From Acidobacteriota bacterium (GTDB taxonomy: Bacteria > Acidobacteriota > Terriglobia > Terriglobales > Acidobacteriaceae): DNA of 39,997 nucleotides. The translations under genes and the position numbers were made by a program. The notes beneath the pieces were generated by a model. It was given only the letters and a program-made list of their open reading frames with translations. It ran no database searches and was not told the DNA's origin. Where the stretch lies: contig QIAA01000058.1 of NCBI GenBank assembly GCA_003224905.1, forward strand, positions 1 to 39,997, read 5' to 3'. Shown here one piece after another: positions 1-8,700 of this stretch (positions are counted from its first letter, which is position 1; each line of letters begins with the position of its first letter).

Positions 1-1134
1 AAGCGTCCGAACAGCATCGCTCTGCGGAACCGTTTCCTTTTGTCCTGTGTCCCGGCGCTTGAGCACTATATTTCCGCTTTGTACGTCTCGTGGGCCAAGT
101 TCGAAAACCACCGGCACGCCCCGCCGCTCCCAGTGGAAGAACTTCGCGCCGGGAGTAAATCCGTCCCGGACATCCACATGCGCTCCCAGATCCTTGGCGA
201 GTTTGTCTGCCAGCTCCAGCACTTGTGAGCGCTCTTCATCCTTGCGATATATGGGCACCAAAACGGACTTGCGCGGCGCTACTTTTGGCGGTAGAACCAG
301 GCCCTTGTCATCGGAATGGGTCATGACCAATCCACCTACTAGCCGCGTGCTCACGCCCCAACTGGTCTGCCAGACATAGTCGAGCTTGCCTTCTTTAGTC
401 TGGAATTTGACATCGAAAGCCTTGCCGAAATTCTGGCCGAGATCGTGGCTGGTGCCGGCCTGCAGCGCCAAACCGTTCTGCATCATGGCTTCCATGGAAT
501 ACGATCTGAGGGCACCGGCAAACTTCTCCGCTTGCGTCTTGGCCCCTTTGATCACCGGCATCGCCATCACGTTTTCCGCCACGTCCGCGTACACGTCCAG
601 CATCCGCAGCACTTCCTCCAGTGCTTCTTCGTGCGTGGAGTGCGCCGTGTGGCCCTCCTGCCACAAAAACTCCGTAGTGCGCAGAAACATACGCGTGCGC
701 AGTTCCCAACGCAGAACGTTGCACCACTGATTGATCAGCACCGGCAGGTCGCGATAGCTCTTGATCCACTTCGAAAAGAAATGGCCGACAAGAGTTTCGG
801 ACGTCGGCCGAATGATGTAAGGCTCCTCAAGTTTCTTTCCCCCGGCAATGGTCACAACTGCGAGTTCCGGCGAGAAGCCTTCCACGTGCTCCGCTTCCTT
901 TTGTAAGAAACTCTGAGGAATCAGCAGCGGCAGATAAATATTCTGGTGGCCGGTGGCTTTGAAGCGATCATCGAATTCCCGCTGCAAAATCTCCCAAATG
1001 GCGTAGCCATTGGGTTTCATCACCATACAGCCCTTGACGATCTCCGCCGGTTCGGCCATATCGCCCTGCAACACTACATCCTGATACCAGCTGGCGAAAT
1101 CTTTCTCGCGAGGTGTGATCGGTTGTTCTGCCAT
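1..1134 (-). CDS. proS: prolyl-tRNA synthetase, 3' end cut by window edge
   Basis: Class II prolyl-tRNA synthetase, which charges tRNA-Pro with proline in the cytoplasm. The first 378 codons are present; the C-terminal part lies beyond base 1. The ATG at 1134-1132 gives an N-terminus of [18 protein letters not shown]. The RPTSE motif (near residue 108) and the motif 2 region [20 protein letters not shown] (near residues 137-156) are diagnostic. The start KDFASWY with an early [11 protein letters not shown] segment fits the shorter archaeal/eukaryotic-type ProRS, which has no large editing insertion. The ATG directly follows the TAA stop of the upstream meaB-like gene (TAAATG), so the two are almost certainly co-transcribed. 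The family assignment is read from motifs; the ProRS subtype is inference. Confidence 0.95.
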   Translation of the reverse strand, partial: MAEQPITPREKDFASWYQDVVLQGDMAEPAEIVKGCMVMKPNGYAIWEILQREFDDRFKATGHQNIYLPLLIPQSFLQKEAEHVEGFSPELAVVTIAGGKKLEEPYIIRPTSETLVGHFFSKWIKSYRDLPVLINQWCNVLRWELRTRMFLRTTEFLWQEGHTAHSTHEEALEEVLRMLDVYADVAENVMAMPVIKGAKTQAEKFAGALRSYSMEAMMQNGLALQAGTSHDLGQNFGKAFDVKFQTKEGKLDYVWQTSWGVSTRLVGGLVMTHSDDKGLVLPPKVAPRKSVLVPIYRKDEERSQVLELADKLAKDLGAHVDVRDGFTPGAKFFHWERRGVPVVFELGPRDVQSGNIVLKRRDTGQKETVPQSDAVRTL

Positions 1135-2118
1135 TTATCGGTCTTTTCTGGCTTCGAGTTTCTCTCCCATGCCTGCAACAATTTCCTCGACCAGCGTGTA
1201 GGGATCGCGTTGATGATGCGCGATCTCACTGGCGTAGCGCGCCAAATCGTTGGCCCCAACCTGCGCCCGCACTCTTTCCATCAGCGTATCCCGCAACATC
1301 TCAATCAGGCGCACCTGCCAGTGCTCCACGTTCCGTTGCAGCAGCAGGTTCTCCTTCTTCAAATATGCTTCGTAATCGCCAATCGCTTTGGCTAATTCGG
1401 CGATTCCGCCGCCTTCACTGGCAATCGTCTTGACGATGGGAGGCGTCCAGCTGTCGCTTCTTGCTGCCAAAGATTGCAGGGCGCGAATCTCGCGCTCCAC
1501 ACGCTCAGCCCCCTCACGATCGCTCTTATTGATTACGAAGATGTCTGCAACTTCCATAATACCCGCTTTGATGGTCTGGACATCATCTCCCATGCCCGGC
1601 ACGAGAATCACAATCGTGATATCCGCGACTCGGACTACGTCGATTTCGTCCTGCCCCACACCCACGGTTTCGATCATCACCAGATCGCGCCCCGAGGCAT
1701 CAAGCACAGTCGCCACATCCGCAGTTGTGCGGGCCAGACCGCCCAACGAGCCGCGTGTTGCCATGCTGCGGATGTAGATCCCCGGATCCGAGAAGTGCTC
1801 CTGCATCCGAATGCGGTCCCCGAGAATTGCTCCGCCCGTGTATGGGCTAGTCGGATCGACGGCGATGATTCCCACTGTGCGGTTCTGTTCTCGATAATAA
1901 CCAGCCAAATGGTCCACCAGCGTGCTCTTGCCCGCCCCCGGGGAGCCCGTGATTCCCAGAATGCGCGCGTGCCCGCTATATGGAAACAGGGCTTTGAGGA
2001 ATTTGGACCATCCAAGCGTGCGATTCTCGACCGTACTGATCGCTTGCGACAGTGCGCGCGGATCGCCTGCGCGCAGACGCTCTACCCAACTTTGTATGTT
2101 TTGATCCAGAGCAACCAG
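1135..2118 (-). CDS. meaB: MeaB/ArgK family G3E GTPase (methylmalonyl-CoA mutase chaperone); start codon unclear
   Basis: P-loop GTPase of the MeaB/ArgK family, which guards and reloads adenosylcobalamin on methylmalonyl-CoA or related acyl-CoA mutases. Walker A GSPGAGKST lies about 45 residues in, followed by the switch segment DPTSPYTGGAILGDRIRM, the ETVGVGQDEIDV motif and the guanine-specificity motif NKSD. Length (about 327 residues) is normal for the family. The start is a problem. The family-like N-terminus (SWVERLRAGDPRALSQAIS) is open back to an in-frame TAA at 2139-2137, but contains no ATG, GTG or TTG before Walker A. The coordinate given uses a CTG at 2118-2116; a second CTG lies at 2109-2107. 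The first GTG (1917) is after Walker A and would destroy the enzyme. No mutase gene is visible here. It abuts proS downstream. Confidence 0.85.
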   Translation of the reverse strand: MVALDQNIQSWVERLRAGDPRALSQAISTVENRTLGWSKFLKALFPYSGHARILGITGSPGAGKSTLVDHLAGYYREQNRTVGIIAVDPTSPYTGGAILGDRIRMQEHFSDPGIYIRSMATRGSLGGLARTTADVATVLDASGRDLVMIETVGVGQDEIDVVRVADITIVILVPGMGDDVQTIKAGIMEVADIFVINKSDREGAERVEREIRALQSLAARSDSWTPPIVKTIASEGGGIAELAKAIGDYEAYLKKENLLLQRNVEHWQVRLIEMLRDTLMERVRAQVGANDLARYASEIAHHQRDPYTLVEEIVAGMGEKLEARKDR

Positions 2119-2187
2119 TGTAAAGGAGGTGCGCTCTTACTGTGAAAGGACGCCAAGAATTCGCAAATGACGCGAAGTTTTTGCTGC

Positions 2188-3531
2188 CTAGGACTGAGTG
2201 TTTGCTGATAGGCGGGTTGCGTGGGAGGAGTTGGTTCCTAGGGGGCGGAATCCTACCCGTTCCATGGCGACCTGGGCTTCGCGGTTGCGCATGAAGGTAT
2301 TCCACACGAATTGGCCGCGCGCGTTTTCAGCCATCAGCATGCTGATGCCAACGTCGATGCCGAGCACGTCGCTGCTGGCCCATCCGGTCAGCGGGTTGAA
2401 GGCGTCCACGAATCCGTAGCGCTTCCAGATCTTGTCGCCGTAGTGGTCGCGAAGATTGCGCAGGACGCTCATCGATTCATTGAAAACGAACGGCAGCGAT
2501 CCGGCAGCGGCCGCGGGGACGACAGTTCCATCGATCGGACCGAGGCTGGGGGGGCCGCCCCAGACCACATATCCGCTGCTCGAATCGGAAGCGGTGATTC
2601 CCCAAATTTTTTCTGAATAGCTGGGAAAGCGGTTGCTGAGTTCGTGGCAAAAGTGCCGATGCGCATGAGAAGCCACGACTGAGTTCTCGAAGTAGTCGGC
2701 GAAATCGTCCTGCTGGTCGCGAAAGTCGAACCAGGCGTGTGAGAACTGGTGAACGAACAGCGGCGCGGGCGTCGAGATGAAACGATAATCTCCGTAGATC
2801 ACTGCCGGACGGCGAATGCTTCGCCAGCAGCGCTCGGGAATTGGATGAGTTGGAGAGCCAACGGCAAGGAGATAAAGCATCATGGACTCGCAGTAAGCAT
2901 CCCAGCGCAGGTGGTTGAACCCCGATCCCGGTCTCCAGGCCAAGGCAAACGTGTGGCCGCCGTTCAGCGCCCATGGCCAGTTGACGCGATGGTAGAGCGT
3001 AGTCGCGTCCTGGCGGATTTGCTCATCGTCGAAGAAGTAGGCGCGGCAGGTGAGCGCTCCCGATAACAAGATTGCGGTGTCGATCGGGGACAGCTCGGAA
3101 TTAGCTTTGCGCTGACCGTTCTGCATCTCGACGAAGTGATAGAGAAAGCCTTCGACGTGCGGAGCCTGGTTAGCCAGGAAGTGAAGCGTCTGGCGCACGC
3201 GGGCGACGATTTCGTCCCTTGACCGGTAGTTTCGGTGATGGCCGATGCACAGCGCGGTCAGCCCGAAGCCGGTCGCTGCCATACTGCTTTTGGCGTGCTC
3301 GCCGCCGCCTTCGGCATTGGCGCGGTCCCGCACCAGGCCGGTGATGGGATCGGCTTCATGCCAGAAGAACTCGAAGCTGGCGCGCTGAAGTTCGTCCAGC
3401 AAGGCGTGATCACGGCCGCTGGCCGGACCGCCGGGCCGGAACACGTCTGACGGGAGACCCTTCCCGGCCAGAGGAAGGATTGCCAGACTTGTCAGAGCCG
3501 TGCTTAAGAAGTCACGTCTGGTCCAAGTCAT
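2188..3531 (-). CDS. Tat-exported glucoamylase-like (PF10091, GH144-type) glycoside hydrolase
   Basis: A 447-residue secreted enzyme. The N-terminus MTWTRRDFLSTALTSLAILP is a clear twin-arginine signal (RR at residues 5-6, hydrophobic core about 9-22), so it is exported folded. The mature protein matches the PF10091 glucoamylase-like family: LLDELQRASFEFFWHEADP near residue 45, then GLVRDRANAE, the SPIDTAILLSG segment, and WGITASDSSSGYVVWGGPP in the second half. PF10091 includes the GH144 endo-beta-1,2-glucanases, and a related domain forms part of cyclic beta-1,2-glucan synthases. The gene is divergent from an ABC exporter and a synthase of exactly that type, which supports beta-1,2-glucan as substrate. 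The substrate is inferred from family and context. No good ribosome-binding site is visible before the ATG. Confidence 0.82.
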   Translation of the reverse strand: MTWTRRDFLSTALTSLAILPLAGKGLPSDVFRPGGPASGRDHALLDELQRASFEFFWHEADPITGLVRDRANAEGGGEHAKSSMAATGFGLTALCIGHHRNYRSRDEIVARVRQTLHFLANQAPHVEGFLYHFVEMQNGQRKANSELSPIDTAILLSGALTCRAYFFDDEQIRQDATTLYHRVNWPWALNGGHTFALAWRPGSGFNHLRWDAYCESMMLYLLAVGSPTHPIPERCWRSIRRPAVIYGDYRFISTPAPLFVHQFSHAWFDFRDQQDDFADYFENSVVASHAHRHFCHELSNRFPSYSEKIWGITASDSSSGYVVWGGPPSLGPIDGTVVPAAAAGSLPFVFNESMSVLRNLRDHYGDKIWKRYGFVDAFNPLTGWASSDVLGIDVGISMLMAENARGQFVWNTFMRNREAQVAMERVGFRPLGTNSSHATRLSANTQS

Positions 3532-3916
3532 GAAAGTGGCGCGGCAGTATTATGCGCCAGAGTAGTGCACATCCTGAGCTGGATTATGTTGAGGGGTAGC
3601 CTTGTGAATCAACGGTGGAAAGGGGTCGCGAAGTCACCGTGGTAACTGGGTGAATACCTTAAAAACGAGCATTTCTTTCCGAGGTTGAGCAGTTTCGATG
3701 GTTCTGGAGAAGGGGTGGTGTGGCTCTTGGGTTCGAAACCAAGGCGTCGCGGAGTGGGCGGTGGATGCTCATAAGTCTATGCTTTGTAAAACCTTACGAG
3801 CGATTCCGGCATCTCAATGAGGTGCAATCTTCAGCTTGAGCCTGACCGGACTGCCTAAGACTCCAAATTGCAACGGACAACTTCAAGAAACAGCGGAAGT
3901 TGTTTAGGATTCATGC
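3532..3916. other. divergent intergenic region between glucanase and exporter genes
   Basis: This 385-base spacer must hold the promoters of both the minus-strand glucanase gene and the plus-strand exporter-synthase operon. I find no convincing ORF. A weak inverted repeat (AACTTC at 3879-3884, GAAGTT at 3896-3901) lies just before the exporter gene, and AGGA at 3906-3909 is its likely ribosome-binding site. No strong -35/-10 pair stands out. Confidence 0.5.
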
Positions 3917-5737
3917 ATGCCGAAGCAGGAAAACTTCTGGGCTAGCTGGCACGAGCGCCTGACGGCGCTGCGCAATGTGCCTCCGGTGCTCAAGATTGTT
4001 TGGGAATCAGGGCCCGGAGTAGTCACATTCGGCATCGTCGCGCGCGTGGTTGCCGCCCTGCTGCCCATCGCACTGGCCTACATCCCGAAGCTCATCATTG
4101 ACATTCTGGACCAGCTCTTGCGGATTCATGGCGCGGTTCCGGTACTGCTTTGGTGGCTGGTGCTGGCGGAGTTCGGGCTGGCGATGCTCAGCAGCATCGT
4201 TACGAGGATGATCGATTACTCGGATTCGCTGCTGGCGAACAAGTACACGCGGCACGTCAGCATTCAGGTGATGAAGCACGCCTCGGAGCTGGATCTTACG
4301 GCTTACGAGGATCCCGTTTTTTATGACCGGCTGGAGCGGGCGCGGGTTCAGGCCACGGACCGGCTGGTCATGATTCAGTCCATCGGGCGGCTGGAACTGC
4401 AACTGATCACGGCAATGGGATGGTCGTTTGCGGTGATGATCTACTCGCCATGGCTGATGTTGTTGCTGATTGCGGCCGTGCTGCCGGCGTTTCTCGGTGA
4501 AACCCATTTTGCGTTTCTTGGCTACGCGAAGAATTTCCGGCAGACGCCGATCAAGCGGCAGCTGGATTATCTGCGCCAAGCCGGGGCCACGAAGGAGGCC
4601 GCCAAGGAGCTCAAGATTTTCAATCTGGGTGGCTTCTTCACCCAGCGTTTTGCGAAGCTGTCCGACATCATTTACGAACAGGACGTCGCGCTCGCCCGGC
4701 GACGGCTGGCCATCGGTTCGCTTCTATCATTCGTCAGCACCGCCGGGTACTACGGGGCGTACGCCTATGTGATCTGGCGCACGATCGCCGGCAGGTTGGG
4801 CATCGGTACTTTTTATTTCTTGACCAACGCCATTCTGCAAGCCAGCAGCAACATTCAGCAGGTCTTCTCGACGCTTTCGGGCATTGCCGACCAGGCGCTG
4901 TTCCTCACAGACCTGCTCGCGTTCTTCGAGATGCAGCCGACGATTCGCTCCAAGCCCAATGCGCTGCCTGCGCCCAGGCCGATTGTGCGGGGGTTCGAGT
5001 TTCGCAACGTGTCATTCCGGTATCCGGGAAGCGTGCGGATGGTGATCAAGAACCTGGATTTTCATCTTCATCCAGGAGAGCGGGTCGCTCTGATTGGAGA
5101 GAACGGCGAGGGCAAGACAACGATCGTCAAGCTGCTGACGCGCCTGTACGATCCGACCGAAGGACAAATTCTGCTCGATGGTGTCGATTTGCACGAGTAT
5201 GACCTGGAAGACCTTTATCATGAGATTGGCGTCATTTTTCAGGACTTCATGCGCTACGAAATGACGGCACGTGAAAACATTGCGATTGGGCGTATCGAGG
5301 ACCTGAATCATCTGGAGTTGTTGCAGCAGGCCGCAAAGAAGAGCCTTGCGGATCACGTGATTGCCCGACTTCCCGGCCAGTACGACCAGATGTTGGGACG
5401 GCGGTTCGATGGAGGAGTAGATCTTTCTGGCGGCGAGTGGCAGAAAGTGGCGCTGGCACGGGCTTATCTGCGCGATGCTCAAGTTCTGATTCTGGACGAG
5501 CCCACAGCGGCACTGGACGCACGCAGCGAATATGAAGTTTTCCAGCGATTTGCGGAATTGACCGCAGGTAAGATGGCACTCTTTATTTCGCACCGCTTCT
5601 CTACTGTCCGCATGGCTGACCGCATCGTAGTGCTGGAAGGAGGAAGAATTGCTGAAGAGGGAAGTCACGAGCAGTTGACTCGCCGGGGCGGGCGTTATTC
5701 AGAAATGTTTGAATTGCAGGCTGCCAGCTATCGCTAG
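3917..5737 (+). CDS. ABC exporter (fused membrane and ATPase domains), candidate beta-1,2-glucan exporter
   Basis: A 606-residue half-transporter with an N-terminal six-helix membrane domain (about residues 25-320) and a C-terminal ATPase. Walker A GENGEGKT is near residues 394-401, with E in place of the more usual A/S. The signature LSGGEWQKVALARA is near 504, Walker B VLILDEP near 524 and the H-loop ISHR near 557. Length and domain order match NdvA/ChvA, the inner-membrane exporter of cyclic beta-1,2-glucan, but also many lipid and peptide exporters, so family alone does not fix the substrate. The adjacent glucan-synthase-like gene starts 10 bases after its stop, so the two form an operon, and a glucanase of the matching type is divergent upstream. 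Glucan export is therefore inferred from context. The ATG has AGGA 7 bases upstream. Confidence 0.9.
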   Translation: MPKQENFWASWHERLTALRNVPPVLKIVWESGPGVVTFGIVARVVAALLPIALAYIPKLIIDILDQLLRIHGAVPVLLWWLVLAEFGLAMLSSIVTRMIDYSDSLLANKYTRHVSIQVMKHASELDLTAYEDPVFYDRLERARVQATDRLVMIQSIGRLELQLITAMGWSFAVMIYSPWLMLLLIAAVLPAFLGETHFAFLGYAKNFRQTPIKRQLDYLRQAGATKEAAKELKIFNLGGFFTQRFAKLSDIIYEQDVALARRRLAIGSLLSFVSTAGYYGAYAYVIWRTIAGRLGIGTFYFLTNAILQASSNIQQVFSTLSGIADQALFLTDLLAFFEMQPTIRSKPNALPAPRPIVRGFEFRNVSFRYPGSVRMVIKNLDFHLHPGERVALIGENGEGKTTIVKLLTRLYDPTEGQILLDGVDLHEYDLEDLYHEIGVIFQDFMRYEMTARENIAIGRIEDLNHLELLQQAAKKSLADHVIARLPGQYDQMLGRRFDGGVDLSGGEWQKVALARAYLRDAQVLILDEPTAALDARSEYEVFQRFAELTAGKMALFISHRFSTVRMADRIVVLEGGRIAEEGSHEQLTRRGGRYSEMFELQAASYR

Positions 5738-5747
5738 GATCGTGTAA

Positions 5748-8700
5748 ATGCCGCAGGACACACATCTCGAGATCGTGAATGCGGAGATCGAGCGTCTACC
5801 GGAACCTGTGCTCGACAGCGTTTCGGAAACTGATGCGCTGGCGGCCCGGGCGGCGGAACTGGCGCGCAAGATCGCATGGCTCCCCAACACACGTTCCTCG
5901 CGACCGTTTTCTGAGCGCTGCCGCGTTCTGCGTTCCCAATTCCGGCCACTGCTGAAAGCGATTTCATCCCAAACTCTGCGTGAGCCGGTTTCAGATGACT
6001 ATCGCTGGCTTTATGACAACCTGCGCCTTGTCTCTACCGAAGCTCACAGCACGATTGAAGATCTGAAGTCGCTGCCCAAGCTGCCGCACATCCGCACCTC
6101 TCAGGGCGCCCTGGTGCCGCGAGTTGCTGCGATTGCCGAGGACTTTCTGCGCGGCACCGATTACGAGTTCGGCGATCAAGCGCTTTCGTCTTACGTTCAG
6201 GCTTTTCAGAAGAGCACGGTTTTAAGGATGGTCGAGCTGTCAGCGCTGGCCACCATGCTGAAGCTGGTGTTGCTCGAGGAGATTGCCGATCGCGGCTCTA
6301 GAGTGATGCGCAGTTCAGCGGCATCTTTAAACCTCGGGGTTTGCATACGCGGTCTCCGCGACATCGGCCAGACGTCCTGGAAGGACGTGATCGAGCCCCT
6401 GATTCTGTTCGACAAGATTCTGCGGGAGGATCCGGCGGGTGCCTACTCTGCGATGGAATATGAGAGCAGGGAGTTCTGCCGGCTCGAACTGGTGAAGGTC
6501 GCGGATTATTCCGACTGCACCGAAGTCGAAGTTGCGAAGCGGGTGGTTTCGCTTGCGCGGGAAGCGCAGCAAGAAGTCCATTCTGATCCTCGGGTAGCGT
6601 TACGTCGTTCTCACGTCGGCTACTACCTAGTTGCGGAAGGAACCGGCCTTTTATATGAGAGGGTCGGTTATCGGCCGCCATTCGGCAGACGAGTTGTGTT
6701 TTGGTTACGTAAGCACCCCGACGAGTTCTATTTGCCCGGCATTCAGGTACTCACGTTCGCCGTTCTGTCGGCCATCGTGTTGATGCTGACGAACACCTTT
6801 ACTCCGCCCGGGCTGATCCTGCTCTCGATGTTTTTACTGTTCCTGCCCTGCTCGCAGACCGCGGTGCAGTTGATGAATTATCTGACCACGGCAGTGCTAC
6901 GGGCGCGGATCCTGCCGAAGCTCAATCTTTCGGGTGGCGTCTCGGCAGAGAATCTCACTCTGGTGGCCATTCCCTGTCTGCTTTTGAATAAGGATCAGGT
7001 AACACGCCTGGTTGATGATCTGGAAGTCCGGTTTCTGGGCAATCACGACCCCAATATCCACTTTGCACTTCTGACCGACTTGCCTGATTCCACGGAACCA
7101 CCGCAAGAAGGCGATCCTTTGGTGGATTTCTGCTCGCAATTGGTTACGGACTTGAATCGAAAGTATGCGGAGCAGCAAACGGGAACGTTTCTGATGCTGC
7201 ACCGTCATCGCGTCTACAACCCGCGCGAGCGAGTGTGGATGGGATGGGAGCGAAAGCGAGGCAAGCTCCTCGATCTCAACAAGCTGCTCCGAGGGCAATA
7301 CGACAGTTTTCCGGTCAAAATCGGGGACCTTACGATTCTCTCCCGGATTCGCTTTGTCATCACTCTTGATGCCGATACCGAACTGCCGCGTGGATCAGCG
7401 CATCGCATGATTGGCGCGATGGCGCACCCGTTGAATCAGGCAATCATCGATCCTGAGAAGAACATTGTGGTCGCGGGCTACGGAATCCTGCAGCCGCGTG
7501 TCGGAGTGAGCGTGCAAAGCGCCTCCACGTCACGGCTGGCCAGCCTCTACTCTGGCGAGACAGGGTTTGACATCTACACGCGTGCGGTTTCCGACGTCTA
7601 TCAGGATCTCTATGGCGAAGGAATTTTCACCGGAAAGGGAATCTACGAAGTTGATACTGTGCACCGCGTGCTGGACCGGCGCTTTCCGCGGAATGCCCTT
7701 CTCAGCCATGACCTGATTGAAGGCGCCTATGCGCGTGCTGGCTTGGCAAGCGATATCGAGATTATTGAAGACTATCCGTCCCACTACAGTGCCTATAATC
7801 GCCGCAAGCATCGCTGGCTACGCGGAGATTGGCAGATTACCAACTGGCTTGTGTCCCGCGTTCCAGATGAGTCCGGCCATCTGGTGCAAAATCCGATGTC
7901 GCTCGTTTCACAGTGGAAGATTCTCGATAACCTGCGCCGCAGCCTGGTTGAACCTGCCACATGCCTGCTGTTTGTACTTGGCTGGCTGATGCTGCCCGGA
8001 AAGCCGCAGTACTGGACACTGGCGGTAACCGGCATTCTGTTTGTACCTTCCTGGTTCCAGTTTCTTTTCGGACTGATGCGCGCTGTGGTGGAAAACAAAA
8101 CGTCCACCGCTCGCGACGCATGGGACACGCTGCTGACCGCGAACGCGAACGTATTGCTGACGCTCATTTTCCTCGCGCACCAGACCTTGATTTCACTTGA
8201 TGCCGTAGTGCGCACGCTTATCCGGCGCCTGGTTACACGTCAGCGCCTTCTGGAATGGGAGACCGCAGCCGAAGCGGAGATCGGTAAGCAACGGCGCACG
8301 CCTGTTGACATATACCTCAACTGGATGCCGGTTCTGGCCTTGGGCTTGGGCATTTTGGTTTGGCTGGGGCGGCCCAAGGCCTTCACAGCTGCCGTTCCAA
8401 TTCTGCTGCTCTGGGCAGGAAGCAAGCTTGTTGCTCTTTGGCTTAACAGCCCTCCGAGTTCATTGCGGCATGAAGCATCCGACAAGGACGAAGCGTTTCT
8501 TCGCCGGGCTGCACTTCGCACCTGGAGGTATTTCGCCGAGTTCAGCACCGAGGAGCACAACTGGCTGATCCCGGACAATGTGCAGGAGCATCCGGCCTCT
8601 GTTGCAGCACGTTTTTCGCCAACCAATCTCGGATTCCTGTTTAATGCGCGGCAGGTTGCCTGCGAGTTTGGGTTTCTTACCGTACCCGAGTTTGCCGGCC

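Noticed and set aside
2122..2130. Near-perfect Shine-Dalgarno (AAAGGAGGT) on the plus strand
   Set aside because: The frame that follows is short and antisense to the GTPase/glucanase junction, with no recognisable product.
3726..3745. T-loop-like GGGTTCGAAACC suggesting a tRNA
   Set aside because: No matching acceptor stem, D-arm or anticodon arm can be drawn around it on either strand.
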